A stretch of 64,000 nt of DNA from Enhydrobacter aerosaccus. GTDB taxonomy: Bacteria; Pseudomonadota; Alphaproteobacteria; Reyranellales; Reyranellaceae. The notes beneath the pieces are model-generated. The model did no database searches, was not told the origin of the DNA, and worked only from the letters and a program-made list of their open reading frames with translations. The DNA lies in the NCBI RefSeq assembly GCF_900167455.1, contig NZ_FUWJ01000018.1, positions 17,397 through 81,396 of the forward strand, written 5' to 3'. Below, one piece after another: positions 32,997-41,978 of the stretch; position 1 is the stretch's first letter, and each line of letters opens with the position of its first letter. The translations under genes and the position numbers were made by a program.

Positions 32997-34652
32997 TCAG
33001 GCGGTCTTCTGCATCTTGAGCCCGAGCTTGCCGATCGTCTCCTCGCGCATGACGAACTTCTGGATCTTGCCCGTGATGGTCATGGGGAAGGCATCGACGA
33101 ACTCGACATAGCGCGGGATCTTGTAATGGGCGATCTGGCCCTTGCAGAATTCCTTGATCTCCTCGGGCGTCGCGCTCTGGCCGTCTCGCAGCTTGATCCA
33201 GGCGCAGATCTCCTCGCCGTACTTCTGATCGGGAACGCCGATCACCTGCACGTCCTGCACCTTGGGGTGGCGATAGAGAAATTCCTCGATCTCGCGCGGA
33301 TAGACGTTCTCGCCGCCGCGGATCACCATGTCCTTCAAGCGACCGACGATATTCACGTACCCCTCGGCGTCCATGGTGGCGAGATCGCCGGTATGCATCC
33401 AGCCGCCATCGTCGATCGCCTCGGCGGTCTTCTCGGCATCGTTCCAGTAGCCCTTCATCACCGAATAGCCGCGGGTGCAGAATTCACCGGTCTCGCCGCA
33501 CGGCACGATCCTGCCTTCGGAATCGACGATCTTGATCTCGAGATGCGGCATCACCTGGCCTACGGTGGAGACGCGCCGTTCCACCGGATCGTCCGTCGCG
33601 CATTGCGTCGACACGGGCGAGGTCTCGGTCATGCCGTAGGCAATGGTCACCTCGTGCATGTGCATCTGGCTTTGCACCCGCTTCATCACCTCGATGGGGC
33701 ATGGCGATCCCGCCATGATGCCGGTGCGCAGGCTCTTGAGATCGAACTTGCCGAACTCTGGGTGATCGAGCTGGGCGATGAACATGGTGGGCACGCCGTA
33801 AAGCGCCGTGCAACGCTCCTCGGCGACCGCCTGCAGGGTCGCCAGCGGATCGAAAGCCTCGGCCGGATAGACCATGGTGGCGCCGTGCGTCAGGCAGCCG
33901 AGATTTCCCATCACCATGCCAAAGCAATGATAGAGCGGCACGGGGATGCACAGGCGATCGGTGGCGGTGAGCTTCAGTCCTTCACCGACGAAATAGCCGT
34001 TGTTCAGGATGTTGTGATGGGTGAGCGTCGCCCCCTTGGGAAAACCCGTCGTTCCCGAGGTGAACTGGATATTGATGGCATCGTCGAACTGCAGCTTGGG
34101 GCCGATCTCGGCCAGCTTCGCCTTTTCGGCCTTGCCGCCGGCCTTGGCGACATCGTCGAAATTCAGCATGCCCGGCGTCTTCTCCGCGCCGAGACGGACG
34201 ATGTGCTTGAGATGTGGCAGCTTCCGGTCCTTGACCAGGTCGGCCACAATCTCGAGATAATTGGAGGTCTTGAGCGAAGGCGCCAGGATCAGCGCCTTGC
34301 ACTCGACCTTGTTCATCGCATATTCGAGCTCGGCGCGGCGGTAGGCGGGGTTGACGTTCACCAGCACCAGACCGGCCTTGGCGGTGGCGAACTGGGTCAG
34401 CGTCCATTCCGAATTGTTGGGCGACCAGATTCCGATGCGATCGCCGCGCTCCAACCCCAGGGCCAGCAGACCGGCGGCCAGATCGTCGACGCGGCGGCCG
34501 AGTTCGCTCCAGCTCCAGCGGATGTTCTGATGCTTCACCACCAGCGCCTCGCGTTCGCGATGGGTCTCCACGGTGCGATCGAAGAAGGCGCCGATCGTCT
34601 CGCCGATCAGCTTCTTGGGCGAAACGCCGTGGTCATAGGAAATGCGGGTCAT
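32997..34652 (-). CDS. AMP-binding acyl-CoA synthetase
   Basis: The 551-residue ANL-family enzyme has the P-loop motif FTSGTTGFPKGATLTH, the YGMTETSP motif (A5), HTGDLATMDAEGYV (A7), GRLKDMVIRGGENVYPREIE (A8) and the catalytic Lys in PMTITGKIQKF (A10). It activates a carboxylic acid with ATP and joins it to CoA. Length and motifs match medium- or long-chain fatty-acyl-CoA synthetases. It is a single gene facing left, with 185 gene-free bases before the PhzF gene. Chain length preference is not visible. Confidence 0.93.
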   Translation of the reverse strand: MTRISYDHGVSPKKLIGETIGAFFDRTVETHREREALVVKHQNIRWSWSELGRRVDDLAAGLLALGLERGDRIGIWSPNNSEWTLTQFATAKAGLVLVNVNPAYRRAELEYAMNKVECKALILAPSLKTSNYLEIVADLVKDRKLPHLKHIVRLGAEKTPGMLNFDDVAKAGGKAEKAKLAEIGPKLQFDDAINIQFTSGTTGFPKGATLTHHNILNNGYFVGEGLKLTATDRLCIPVPLYHCFGMVMGNLGCLTHGATMVYPAEAFDPLATLQAVAEERCTALYGVPTMFIAQLDHPEFGKFDLKSLRTGIMAGSPCPIEVMKRVQSQMHMHEVTIAYGMTETSPVSTQCATDDPVERRVSTVGQVMPHLEIKIVDSEGRIVPCGETGEFCTRGYSVMKGYWNDAEKTAEAIDDGGWMHTGDLATMDAEGYVNIVGRLKDMVIRGGENVYPREIEEFLYRHPKVQDVQVIGVPDQKYGEEICAWIKLRDGQSATPEEIKEFCKGQIAHYKIPRYVEFVDAFPMTITGKIQKFVMREETIGKLGLKMQKTA

Positions 34653-34837
34653 CGGTAAGGCCTCAACGCTGAGTTTCTAGTTGGAGCGCATCCAGGCCGC
34701 CGGAGTACGGACCGACACAAAGCTGTCATGCCGGCCACAGCCGGGTCCGTGACTATCCGATTGGCCAAGTGTTTTTCCTCCCAGACACAAGTTAATCTCG
34801 CTCAGCCCCCTTTCGGCAAGCGGTTAGGGTCCCCGCC

Positions 34838-35743
34838 ATGCAAATCCCCTTCACGACCGTAGATGTCTTCACCGACCGCCAATTCGGCGGCAATCCGCTG
34901 GCCGTGGTCACCGACGCCCGCGGCCTGTCGGGCGAGCAGATGCAGGCCATCGCTGCCGAGTTCAATCTGGCCGAGACGACGTTCGTGCTGCCGCCGCAGG
35001 ATGCGTCGCACACGGCGCAGGTGCGCATCTTCACGCCCAAGGCCGAGATGCCGTTTGCCGGACACCCCAATGTCGGCACCGCGTTCGTGCTGGCACGGGC
35101 GGGCCAGTGCCTCGGCCGCAAGATCACCGGCGACCGCCTGCTGTTCGAGGAGAAGGCCGGCGTCGTGCCGCTCGACCTCGTGCGCGACAACGGCGTCGTG
35201 ATCGCCACCCGCCTGGCGGCGCCGCAGCCACTCACCTTCGGCGAGGAGATCCCTGTCGAGATCGTGGCCACAGCGGCGTCCCTGAAGCCGGCCGACATCA
35301 AGACGGATATCCATCGGCCGGTCGTTGCCTCCTGCGGTGCCGGGCTGCTGTTCGCGGAGCTCGTGTCGCGGGAAGCGCTGAAGGCCGCCGCCCCGCGCGC
35401 CGACGTCTTCGCCCGCGACCTGCCGCGGGATCGTACGGTCGGTCTTCACCTCTATGTCCGGGCCGCGGACGGCGACATCGACATCCACACCCGCATGTTC
35501 GCGCCGGAGCACGGCATTCCCGAGGATCCGGCAACGGGCGCCGCCAACGTGGCGCTGATCGGGCTGCTGGCCCACTTCGACGACAGTGCCGACCTGACGC
35601 TCAACCGTACCATCGGCCAGGGCTTCGACATGGGCCGGCCGAGCGTCCTGCAGGCGTGCGCAGAGAAGAAGGGCGGCAAGGTGATTGCCACCTACATCGG
35701 CGGCCGTTGCGTGCCGATGATGACGGGCATGATCGAGCTTTAG
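34838..35743 (+). CDS. PhzF-family isomerase/epimerase-like protein
   Basis: The 301-residue protein has the DapF/PhzF double-barrel motifs: FTDRQFGGNPLAVV, Glu46 in NLAETTFV (the PhzF catalytic acid), MPFAGHPNVGTAF and EDPATGAANVAL. PhzF proteins isomerise trans-2,3-dihydro-3-hydroxyanthranilate in phenazine synthesis, but most members lie outside phenazine clusters and have unknown substrates. No other phz gene is here, so a phenazine role is unlikely. The 3' end faces the serine hydrolase gene 43 bases away. Confidence 0.92.
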   Translation: MQIPFTTVDVFTDRQFGGNPLAVVTDARGLSGEQMQAIAAEFNLAETTFVLPPQDASHTAQVRIFTPKAEMPFAGHPNVGTAFVLARAGQCLGRKITGDRLLFEEKAGVVPLDLVRDNGVVIATRLAAPQPLTFGEEIPVEIVATAASLKPADIKTDIHRPVVASCGAGLLFAELVSREALKAAAPRADVFARDLPRDRTVGLHLYVRAADGDIDIHTRMFAPEHGIPEDPATGAANVALIGLLAHFDDSADLTLNRTIGQGFDMGRPSVLQACAEKKGGKVIATYIGGRCVPMMTGMIEL

Positions 35744-35786
35744 CCGCTCCTGGCCGTTGGCGGAGGCTTGCGGCCCGACACTTCAG

Positions 35787-37109
35787 TCACCTCGCCGATC
35801 CAAGGTCGGCAAGGGCTTGCGCCAGCCGCGCGACGGCTTCGACCGGAGTGTGGTTGGTGGGATCGAGCGAGAAGCCCAGGCTCACGATCACCAGCCGCCG
35901 CGACGGCGCGATCAGCACGATCTGGCCCGAATTGCCGAGCGCGAAGAAGGAGTCGGCCGGCATGCCCCAGGAACGGCGACGGCGGGCACCCTCTGACTCG
36001 CCGCGATTGGTCCAGAAGCCGGCGCCATAGCCCGCCTCCGCCGGCGGCGTCGGCCGGGCCGAATAGTCGACCCAGCCCTCGGGCAGCAGGCGTCGGCCCT
36101 CGACCACGCCATCGTTCAGATAGAGCAGCCCGAAGCGCGCCCAGTCGCGGGCGGACGCAAAGGCCCAGCTCGCCCCCATCGGCGTCCCGGCTTCGTCGAA
36201 CTCCAGCAATGCGCTCTTCATGCCGGCCGGCCCGAACAGTTCCCGGCGCGCGAAATTGGCCACAGCGTCGGGCGTGCCGCCAGCGGCACGTCGGACGATG
36301 CCCGACAGGAGCTGGTAGTTGGCGTCGGTATAGGACCAGCGCTCCCCCGGCTTGCCCTCGAAGCGGGTCGCGGCGAATGCTGCGGTGTCGGCCTCGAGAA
36401 ACTGCATGCGGCTGGACAGGTCGAAACCGCTGTTCGACGAGCCGAACGGCTGGCCGCTGGTCTGGCGCAGCAGGTGGTCGACCGTGATGCCATTGGGCAA
36501 TCCCGGGACCGGCTGGTCGAGCGCGAGCTTGCCGTTGCGGACGAGGATGCCGATCAGGGCGTTGGTGATCGACTTGGCCATCGACCAGCTTTGCAGGCGT
36601 GTGTCGGCCCTGTCGCCCGCGGCGTAACGCTCGCCCACGATGTTGCCGTCCTGGACGATGACCAGAGCGCGGCGGTCGGGCGTGAAGGCGCGATCGATTG
36701 CGGCCGTCAGGCGCGGATCGGGGGCCTGCGGCAAGGGCACATCGGCAAACGCCACCGGGTCGAGAACAAGCGGCGCGGGCGGAGCGGCGGACCGGTTCAT
36801 CACCGTGCAGCCGCGGCCCTCCGCATAGACGGCGCGTGCGGCAAACGCATGTCCCACCGTTGCCGTCACCTGTCGCCGCTCGTGGTCGACAGTGTAATGC
36901 AGCCGGTCGGCGACGATCCGCACGCCGATGAAGGGCTGAAGGTAATCGTGGAAGACCGGTTCGGGATCACGACCTTCGACGAAGGCCACGGAGCAGAGCT
37001 CGTGAGCCGTCAGCGACGACGCGACGTGCAGGGCGCGGTCCACGCCGCAGCCACCCAGCATCAAGGGCAAGAGGAAGGAGATCAGGATCGCCGTTGCCGT
37101 TCGCTTCAT
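35787..37109 (-). CDS. Serine hydrolase lipoprotein of the class C beta-lactamase fold
   Basis: The 440-residue product has lipobox LGGC (Cys21), then about 110 residues of a unique N-terminal region, then a beta-lactamase/penicillin-binding fold. SxxK is Ser176-Met-Ala-Lys179, the second motif is YTD in WSYTDANYQLLSG, and a GxG-like third motif lies in the GNSGQIVLIAP strand. Such proteins can be esterases, D-aminopeptidases or carboxypeptidases; resistance is not implied. It sits in the envelope facing the periplasm. It diverges from the TetR gene with 51 bases between starts. Confidence 0.88.
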   Translation of the reverse strand: MKRTATAILISFLLPLMLGGCGVDRALHVASSLTAHELCSVAFVEGRDPEPVFHDYLQPFIGVRIVADRLHYTVDHERRQVTATVGHAFAARAVYAEGRGCTVMNRSAAPPAPLVLDPVAFADVPLPQAPDPRLTAAIDRAFTPDRRALVIVQDGNIVGERYAAGDRADTRLQSWSMAKSITNALIGILVRNGKLALDQPVPGLPNGITVDHLLRQTSGQPFGSSNSGFDLSSRMQFLEADTAAFAATRFEGKPGERWSYTDANYQLLSGIVRRAAGGTPDAVANFARRELFGPAGMKSALLEFDEAGTPMGASWAFASARDWARFGLLYLNDGVVEGRRLLPEGWVDYSARPTPPAEAGYGAGFWTNRGESEGARRRRSWGMPADSFFALGNSGQIVLIAPSRRLVIVSLGFSLDPTNHTPVEAVARLAQALADLGSAR

Positions 37110-37160
37110 GGCCGATTAGATACGACGATTGCTCGGATTCACCTACTCGGATTGCCCGAT

Positions 37161-37817
37161 ATGGCCGCAGCCAAATCGCAACGACGGAAAAAGCCGAAGA
37201 TTCAACGGCGGGCGCCCCAGCAGAGGCGTGCGCAGGCGACGTATGATGCAGCCCTCGAGGCCGCGGCTCGGATCGTACGCCGGGACGGGCTGGCCGGACT
37301 CAACACCAACCGCATCGCCGAGCGGGCGGGCATCAGTGTCGGTACGCTCTACGGCTACTTTCCCGACAAGACGGCGATCCTGGTGGCTCTGGCGCGCCGC
37401 CTGCTGGCCGAGGACCAGATAGCGATGACGGCGGCCTTGGCCTCCGATCCGGGCGATCGCGTGCGCTTGATCGTACGGACCCTGGTGGCGCGCCATCGTA
37501 CCGACCGCGAACTGCGCCGCGCCGTGATGTCGGTGCATCTCGGCCAGGGTCATGGTGACGAGCACAGCGAGGGCGTCGAGCAGTTCATTGCCAGCCTGGG
37601 CTCGAAGCATGGGCTCTCGCAGATCGGCGCGCTGCGCCTGTTCGTGGCGACGCGGGCGGCGCTCGGGGTCGCGCGGGCGCTTGTGGAGGAGCACAAGGCG
37701 GCGCAATTCTCCGATGCCGAGATCGAGGACGAGATCGTTGCGCTCGTCGAGGCCTATCTCAGCCGAGCGGCAGGGCCGTCCCCTGCTTCACGGGGCGCAG
37801 CGCGAACGAGCTCCTGA
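37161..37817 (+). CDS. TetR-family transcriptional regulator
   Basis: The 218-residue protein has a basic tail (KSQRRKKPKIQRRAPQQRR) and a TetR HTH at about 28-72: ALEAAARIVRRDGLAGLNTNRIAERAGISVGTLYGYFPDKTAIL. The rest is a helical ligand and dimer domain. It diverges from the serine hydrolase gene, its likely target. Its last 59 bases overlap the convergent Lrp gene, so the two coding regions share sequence on opposite strands. ATG 37161 opens just before the basic tail; the longer frame upstream is antisense to the hydrolase. Confidence 0.9.
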   Translation: MAAAKSQRRKKPKIQRRAPQQRRAQATYDAALEAAARIVRRDGLAGLNTNRIAERAGISVGTLYGYFPDKTAILVALARRLLAEDQIAMTAALASDPGDRVRLIVRTLVARHRTDRELRRAVMSVHLGQGHGDEHSEGVEQFIASLGSKHGLSQIGALRLFVATRAALGVARALVEEHKAAQFSDAEIEDEIVALVEAYLSRAAGPSPASRGAARTSS

Positions 37818-38220
37818 TCTGGGCGATGCCGGGAATCTTGGTGAAATCCATGACGAAGCGCTCGTAGGCTTCCAGGTCGGGCACGACGATGCGCAGCAGA
37901 TAATCGCTGTCGCCGGTCATGAGATAGCATTCCATCACTTCCGGGCGCGCCGCCGCCGCTCGCTCGAAGTCCTTCAGCGACTTCTCGTTCTGGGTCGACA
38001 GCGAGACGCTCATGAAGACGTTCACCGACAGGCCGACCGTCTTGGCATCGACCAGGGCGGCATAGCCCTTGATCACGCCCGCCTCCTCGAGCGCCTTCAC
38101 CCGCCGCCAGCAGGGCGACGAGGACAGGCCGACCTTCTCCGCCAGCTCGGTATTGCTGAGGCGGCCGTCCTGCTGCAGCTTCTCCAGGATGCGCCGGTCG
38201 ATGGCGTCGAGGGAGATCAT
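37759..38220 (-). CDS. Lrp/AsnC-family regulator
   Basis: The 153-residue protein has the Lrp HTH (SLDAIDRRILEKLQQDGRLSNTELAEKVGLSSSPCWRRVKALEEAGVI) and a RAM effector domain (VMECYLMTGDSDYLLRIVVPDLEAYERFV). ATG 38220 fits the family N-terminus. It diverges from the E1-like gene 100 bases away. In Pseudomonas putida an Lrp-type gene (mdeR) is next to methionine gamma-lyase and an E1-like mdeB; the same pairing here suggests control by methionine, branched-chain amino acids or their keto acids (inferred). Confidence 0.92.
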   Translation of the reverse strand: MISLDAIDRRILEKLQQDGRLSNTELAEKVGLSSSPCWRRVKALEEAGVIKGYAALVDAKTVGLSVNVFMSVSLSTQNEKSLKDFERAAAARPEVMECYLMTGDSDYLLRIVVPDLEAYERFVMDFTKIPGIAQIRSSFALRPVKQGTALPLG

Positions 38221-38320
38221 TGCTTCAATTTCCTGATTTTGGCGCAATTTTACCCTATACAGCGGCGGAACGGGTCCAAACGCAAGGATATTCCCCGATG
38301 CCGAGCGTATCCCGGTTGTC
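38221..38320. promoter_or_regulatory. Divergent Lrp / E1 intergenic control region
   Basis: This 100-base gap is AT-rich next to the Lrp gene, with CAATTT at 38226-38231 and again at 38245-38250, 19 bases apart. Lrp proteins typically bind such phased AT-rich sites next to their own gene. Binding is inferred. Confidence 0.4.
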
Positions 38321-40663
38321 ATGACCTCCATGGCCCCCGTCCAACGCCTGAAGCTCCTGCGCGACCTGGAACGCAAGGTTCTGTGGCTTTCCGCCTGGAC
38401 CATCCATCACGCCAACCATGTGCGACCGAACCGCGACGGGCTCAAGGTCGGCGGCCATCAGGCGTCGTGCGCGTCGCTCGCGACCGTGATGACGGCGCTC
38501 TATTTCTCGGTGCTGCGCCCGGAGGATCGCGTCGCGGTGAAGCCGCATGCCTCACCGGTGTTCCATGCCATCCAGTATCTGTTCGGGCATCAGACCCAGG
38601 ACAAGCTCGAACACTTCCGCAGCTATGGCGGCGCGCAGTCCTATCCCTCGCGCACCAAGGATGTCGACGACGTCGATTTCTCGACCGGCTCGGTCGGTCT
38701 CGGCGTGGCGATGACGCTCTTCTCGTCGATCGTGCAGGACTATGTGCGGCTGAAGAAGCTCGCACCAGCAGAACGACCCACCGGTCGCATGGTGGCGCTG
38801 GTCGGCGACGCCGAGCTCGACGAGGGCAATATCTTCGAGGCCCTGCTCGAGGGCTGGAAGCACGACGTGCGGAACCTGTGGTGGGTGATCGACTACAACC
38901 GCCAGAGCCTCGACGGCGTGGTGAACGATCGCCTGTTCGGCCGCATCGGCGAGATGTTCGAGCTGGTGGGCTGGCGCGTCGTCACCTTGAAATATGGCAA
39001 GCTGCTGGAGACCGCCTTCGCCCAACCGGACGGCGAGCAGCTCAGGCAATGGATCGACGACTGCCCCAACTCGCTCTATTCGGCGCTGGTGTTCAAGGGC
39101 GGCGCCGGCTGGCGCGAGGCGTTGACGCGCGACCTGAATCAGTATCCCGGCATCCGCCGCATCCTGGAGCAGCACGACGACGCGTCGCTGCACCGGCTGA
39201 TGACCAACCTGGCCGGCAACGACATGCAGGCGGTGCTCGACGCCTTCGAGGGCGTCACCGACGACACGCCGACCTGCTTCATCGCCTACACCATCAAGGG
39301 CCAGGGCTTGCCCTTCGCCGGTCACAAGGACAATCACTCCGGCCTGATGACCGTCGAGCAGATGGCGGGATTCAAGAAGGGCATGGGTATCGCCGACGGC
39401 CAGGAGTGGCAGAAGTTCGCCGGCCTTGCTGCGCCGGTCGCAGAACTCGAAACCTTCATCCGCCAGGCGCCCTTCAATGCCGAAGGCCGGCGCCGTACCG
39501 CGGCACCCGCGATCGCCATTCCGGCAGCCCTGCCCAGACCCAACGACAGGAAGGCCAGCACGCAGGAAGGCTTCGGCAAGATCCTGAACGCGATCGCCGC
39601 CGAGGACAGCGAGCTGGGACGCCGGATCGTCACCACCTCACCGGACGTGTCGGTTTCGACCAATCTCGGTGCGTGGATCAATCGACGCGGCCTGTTCGGC
39701 CACACCGAGGCGGAAGACGTGTTCCGCGAGCTCAAGGTCGTGTCGGCGCAGCTCTGGCGCAAGACGCCGCGCGGCCAGCATATCGAGCTGGGTATCGCCG
39801 AGAACAATCTCTTCATCCAGCTCGCCGCCCTCGGCCTCAGCCACGAACTGTTCGGCACGCGCCTGCTGCCGATCGGGACACTCTACGATCCCTTCATTGC
39901 CCGCGGCCTCGATGCGCTGAACTATGCCTGTTATCAGGATGCGCGCTTCATGGTGGTGGCCACACCCTCCGGCGTCACCCTGGCGCCGGAAGGCGGCGCG
40001 CATCAGAGCATCCATACGCCGCTGATCGGCATCGGCCAGCCCGGCCTGCTCTCCTACGAGCCGGCCTTCGTCGACGAGCTCGCGGTGCTGATGCGCTTCG
40101 GACTCGAGCATATGCAGCAGCCTAAAGGGTCCTCGATCTACCTGCGCCTCTCCACCCGCAGCCTGCTGCAGCCCGAACGGACACTGTCGCCCGCGCAGGA
40201 GGCCGACCTCATCGCCGGCGGTTACTGGTATGCGCCGCCGGAACCCGGGGCCGACGTGGCGCTCGTGGCGATGGGCGCGGTCACACCCGAAGCGATCGCC
40301 GCACATGCCAGCATCGTCCGGGATTTCGCCGGCGCCGGCCTGCTGGTCCTGAGTTCTCCCGACCGGCTGCACGCCGACTGGCTGGCGGCCCAGCGGGAAC
40401 GCGGCCGCACCGCGGGAACGATCGACCGCGGCGCGAGCCCGGTCGAACGCCTGCTGGCACCGCTCTCGCGCGATGCACGCCTGGTGACCGTCCTCGACGG
40501 CCACCCGCTGGCGCTGTCCTGGCTGGGATCGGTGCGCGGTCAGCGTGTCGTCCCGCTCGGCATCGAGTCATTCGGCCAGTCGGGCGATATTCCGGATCTC
40601 TATCGCGCCTATAGACTCGATGCCGCGGCCCTGGTCGACGCGGTTGCGAGAGCGATCTCTTGA
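38321..40663 (+). CDS. Transketolase / pyruvate dehydrogenase E1-like thiamine diphosphate enzyme (MdeB-like)
   Basis: The 780-residue homodimer-type E1 has the ThDP-binding segment GDAELDEGN (162-170) followed by YNRQSLDG (Asn193), and the AceE-like GQGLPFAGHKDNHSGLM. Its C-terminal half has the transketolase pyrimidine region HIELGIAENNLFIQLAALGLSHE. AceE-type E1s decarboxylate 2-oxoacids and pass the acyl group to a lipoyl E2; no E2 or E3 is adjacent. Being next to an Lrp gene and to mtnK-mtnA, it may act on 2-oxobutyrate or 4-methylthio-2-oxobutyrate. It is shorter than classical AceE (about 890). Confidence 0.85.
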   Translation: MTSMAPVQRLKLLRDLERKVLWLSAWTIHHANHVRPNRDGLKVGGHQASCASLATVMTALYFSVLRPEDRVAVKPHASPVFHAIQYLFGHQTQDKLEHFRSYGGAQSYPSRTKDVDDVDFSTGSVGLGVAMTLFSSIVQDYVRLKKLAPAERPTGRMVALVGDAELDEGNIFEALLEGWKHDVRNLWWVIDYNRQSLDGVVNDRLFGRIGEMFELVGWRVVTLKYGKLLETAFAQPDGEQLRQWIDDCPNSLYSALVFKGGAGWREALTRDLNQYPGIRRILEQHDDASLHRLMTNLAGNDMQAVLDAFEGVTDDTPTCFIAYTIKGQGLPFAGHKDNHSGLMTVEQMAGFKKGMGIADGQEWQKFAGLAAPVAELETFIRQAPFNAEGRRRTAAPAIAIPAALPRPNDRKASTQEGFGKILNAIAAEDSELGRRIVTTSPDVSVSTNLGAWINRRGLFGHTEAEDVFRELKVVSAQLWRKTPRGQHIELGIAENNLFIQLAALGLSHELFGTRLLPIGTLYDPFIARGLDALNYACYQDARFMVVATPSGVTLAPEGGAHQSIHTPLIGIGQPGLLSYEPAFVDELAVLMRFGLEHMQQPKGSSIYLRLSTRSLLQPERTLSPAQEADLIAGGYWYAPPEPGADVALVAMGAVTPEAIAAHASIVRDFAGAGLLVLSSPDRLHADWLAAQRERGRTAGTIDRGASPVERLLAPLSRDARLVTVLDGHPLALSWLGSVRGQRVVPLGIESFGQSGDIPDLYRAYRLDAAALVDAVARAIS

Positions 40664-40697
40664 CCTTCGGCGCGGCAGGCCCGAATTTCCGGGCGCC

Positions 40698-41978
40698 ATG
40701 TCACTGGATGTTCCGCCCGGCTATCGGGCCCTGAAGGAAGCCGACGTCGCCGCCTACCTGGCGGAGATTCCGGCCGTCGCAACCAATCTCGGCGGTCAAC
40801 CCGCAGAGTGGAAGATCCGGGAAGTCGGCGACGGCAATCTGAATTTCGTCTTTGTCATCGAGGGACCGCGCGGCGGCGTGGTGCTGAAGCAGGCCCTGCC
40901 TTATCTGCGGCTGGTGGGAGAGAGCTGGCCACTGCCGTTGCGCCGCTCCTTCTTCGAGTATCAGGCGCTTGTCGTGCAGGCCAAGGCGGCGCCACAGCAC
41001 GTGCCGAAGCTGTTCCATTTCGACGAGACGCTGGCGCTCACCGTCATGGACTACCTCAACCCGCACATCATCCTGCGCAAGGGCCTGATCCGCGGCACGG
41101 TCTATCCGAAGCTCGCCGACCATATGGCGACCTTCATGGCCGAGACGCTGTTCGCGACCTCCGATCTCGGCCAGCCGGCGGCCGAGAAGAAGAAGCACAT
41201 GGCGCTCTTCTGCGACAATATCGAGCTTTGCCGCATCACCGAGGATCTGGTCTTCACCGACCCGTGGCGGGTGGCGGACGGCAATCGCTGGACCAGCCCG
41301 CAGCTCGACTTCACCGCCGCCGCCGTGCGCACCGATGGCCCGTGGAAGCGGGCCGCCCAAGAGCTGAAGCTCAAGTTCCTGAGCGAGGCCCAGGCGCTGA
41401 TCCATGGCGATCTGCATTCCGGTTCGATCATGGTGACCGAATCCGAGACCTACGCCATCGATCCGGAGTTCGCCTTCTATGGGCCGATGGGGTTCGATGT
41501 CGGCGCGCTGCTCGGCAATCTCTACCTCGCCTATTTCTCGCAGAGCGGTCACGAGACCATGCCGGGCAGCCGCGACAGCTACCGCGACTGGATCCTCAAG
41601 ACCATCGAAAGCATCTGGACGCTGTTCGATGAACGCTTCCGCGCCCTGTGGAACAACGCCCATGCCGGCGACGTCCTCGCCCCGGCGCTGTTCCTCAACA
41701 ACCAGGAGCCGCTGGCCTTGAAGGCGGCGCAGGATGCCTACATGCGTCGCCTGTTCGTCGATGCGCTGGGTTTCGCCGGCGCCAAGATGACGCGCCGCAT
41801 CCTGGGTCTCGCCCATGTCGAGGATCTCGAGAGCATCGTCGACCCCGACCTGCGTGCCCGCTGCGAGAAGCGCGCCTTGAAGCTTGCCCGGCTGCTGATG
41901 GTCGAGGGCGGTGGCTTCACCGACATCAAGGCGGTCAACGACGCCGCCCGCGCCACGCAGCGCGAGGCCGTGCGGTGA
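40698..41978 (+). CDS. mtnK: S-methyl-5-thioribose kinase
   Basis: The 426-residue protein matches MtnK: EVGDGNLNFVFVIEG (nucleotide loop), VVLKQALPYLRLVGESWPL with the catalytic-fold Lys, ALIHGDLHSGSIMV (Brenner-type catalytic loop, Asp as base) and IDPEFAFYGPMGFDVG (metal-binding DxE). It phosphorylates methylthioribose from spent S-adenosylmethionine in the salvage route. The start ATG 40698 is 34 bases after the E1-like gene, and the stop overlaps the mtnA start (GTGA), so mtnK and mtnA are coupled. Confidence 0.95.
   Translation: MSLDVPPGYRALKEADVAAYLAEIPAVATNLGGQPAEWKIREVGDGNLNFVFVIEGPRGGVVLKQALPYLRLVGESWPLPLRRSFFEYQALVVQAKAAPQHVPKLFHFDETLALTVMDYLNPHIILRKGLIRGTVYPKLADHMATFMAETLFATSDLGQPAAEKKKHMALFCDNIELCRITEDLVFTDPWRVADGNRWTSPQLDFTAAAVRTDGPWKRAAQELKLKFLSEAQALIHGDLHSGSIMVTESETYAIDPEFAFYGPMGFDVGALLGNLYLAYFSQSGHETMPGSRDSYRDWILKTIESIWTLFDERFRALWNNAHAGDVLAPALFLNNQEPLALKAAQDAYMRRLFVDALGFAGAKMTRRILGLAHVEDLESIVDPDLRARCEKRALKLARLLMVEGGGFTDIKAVNDAARATQREAVR

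Noticed and set aside
32991..34658. A 555-codon open frame on the plus strand
   Set aside because: It mirrors the acyl-CoA synthetase gene on the other strand, which has all family motifs.
34838..35743. Phenazine biosynthesis from the PhzF protein
   Set aside because: No other phz gene is nearby and most PhzF-family members are not in phenazine pathways.
35787..37109. An antibiotic-resistance beta-lactamase
   Set aside because: The SxxK fold is shared by many esterases and peptidases, and the long extra N-terminal region and YTD motif do not indicate resistance.
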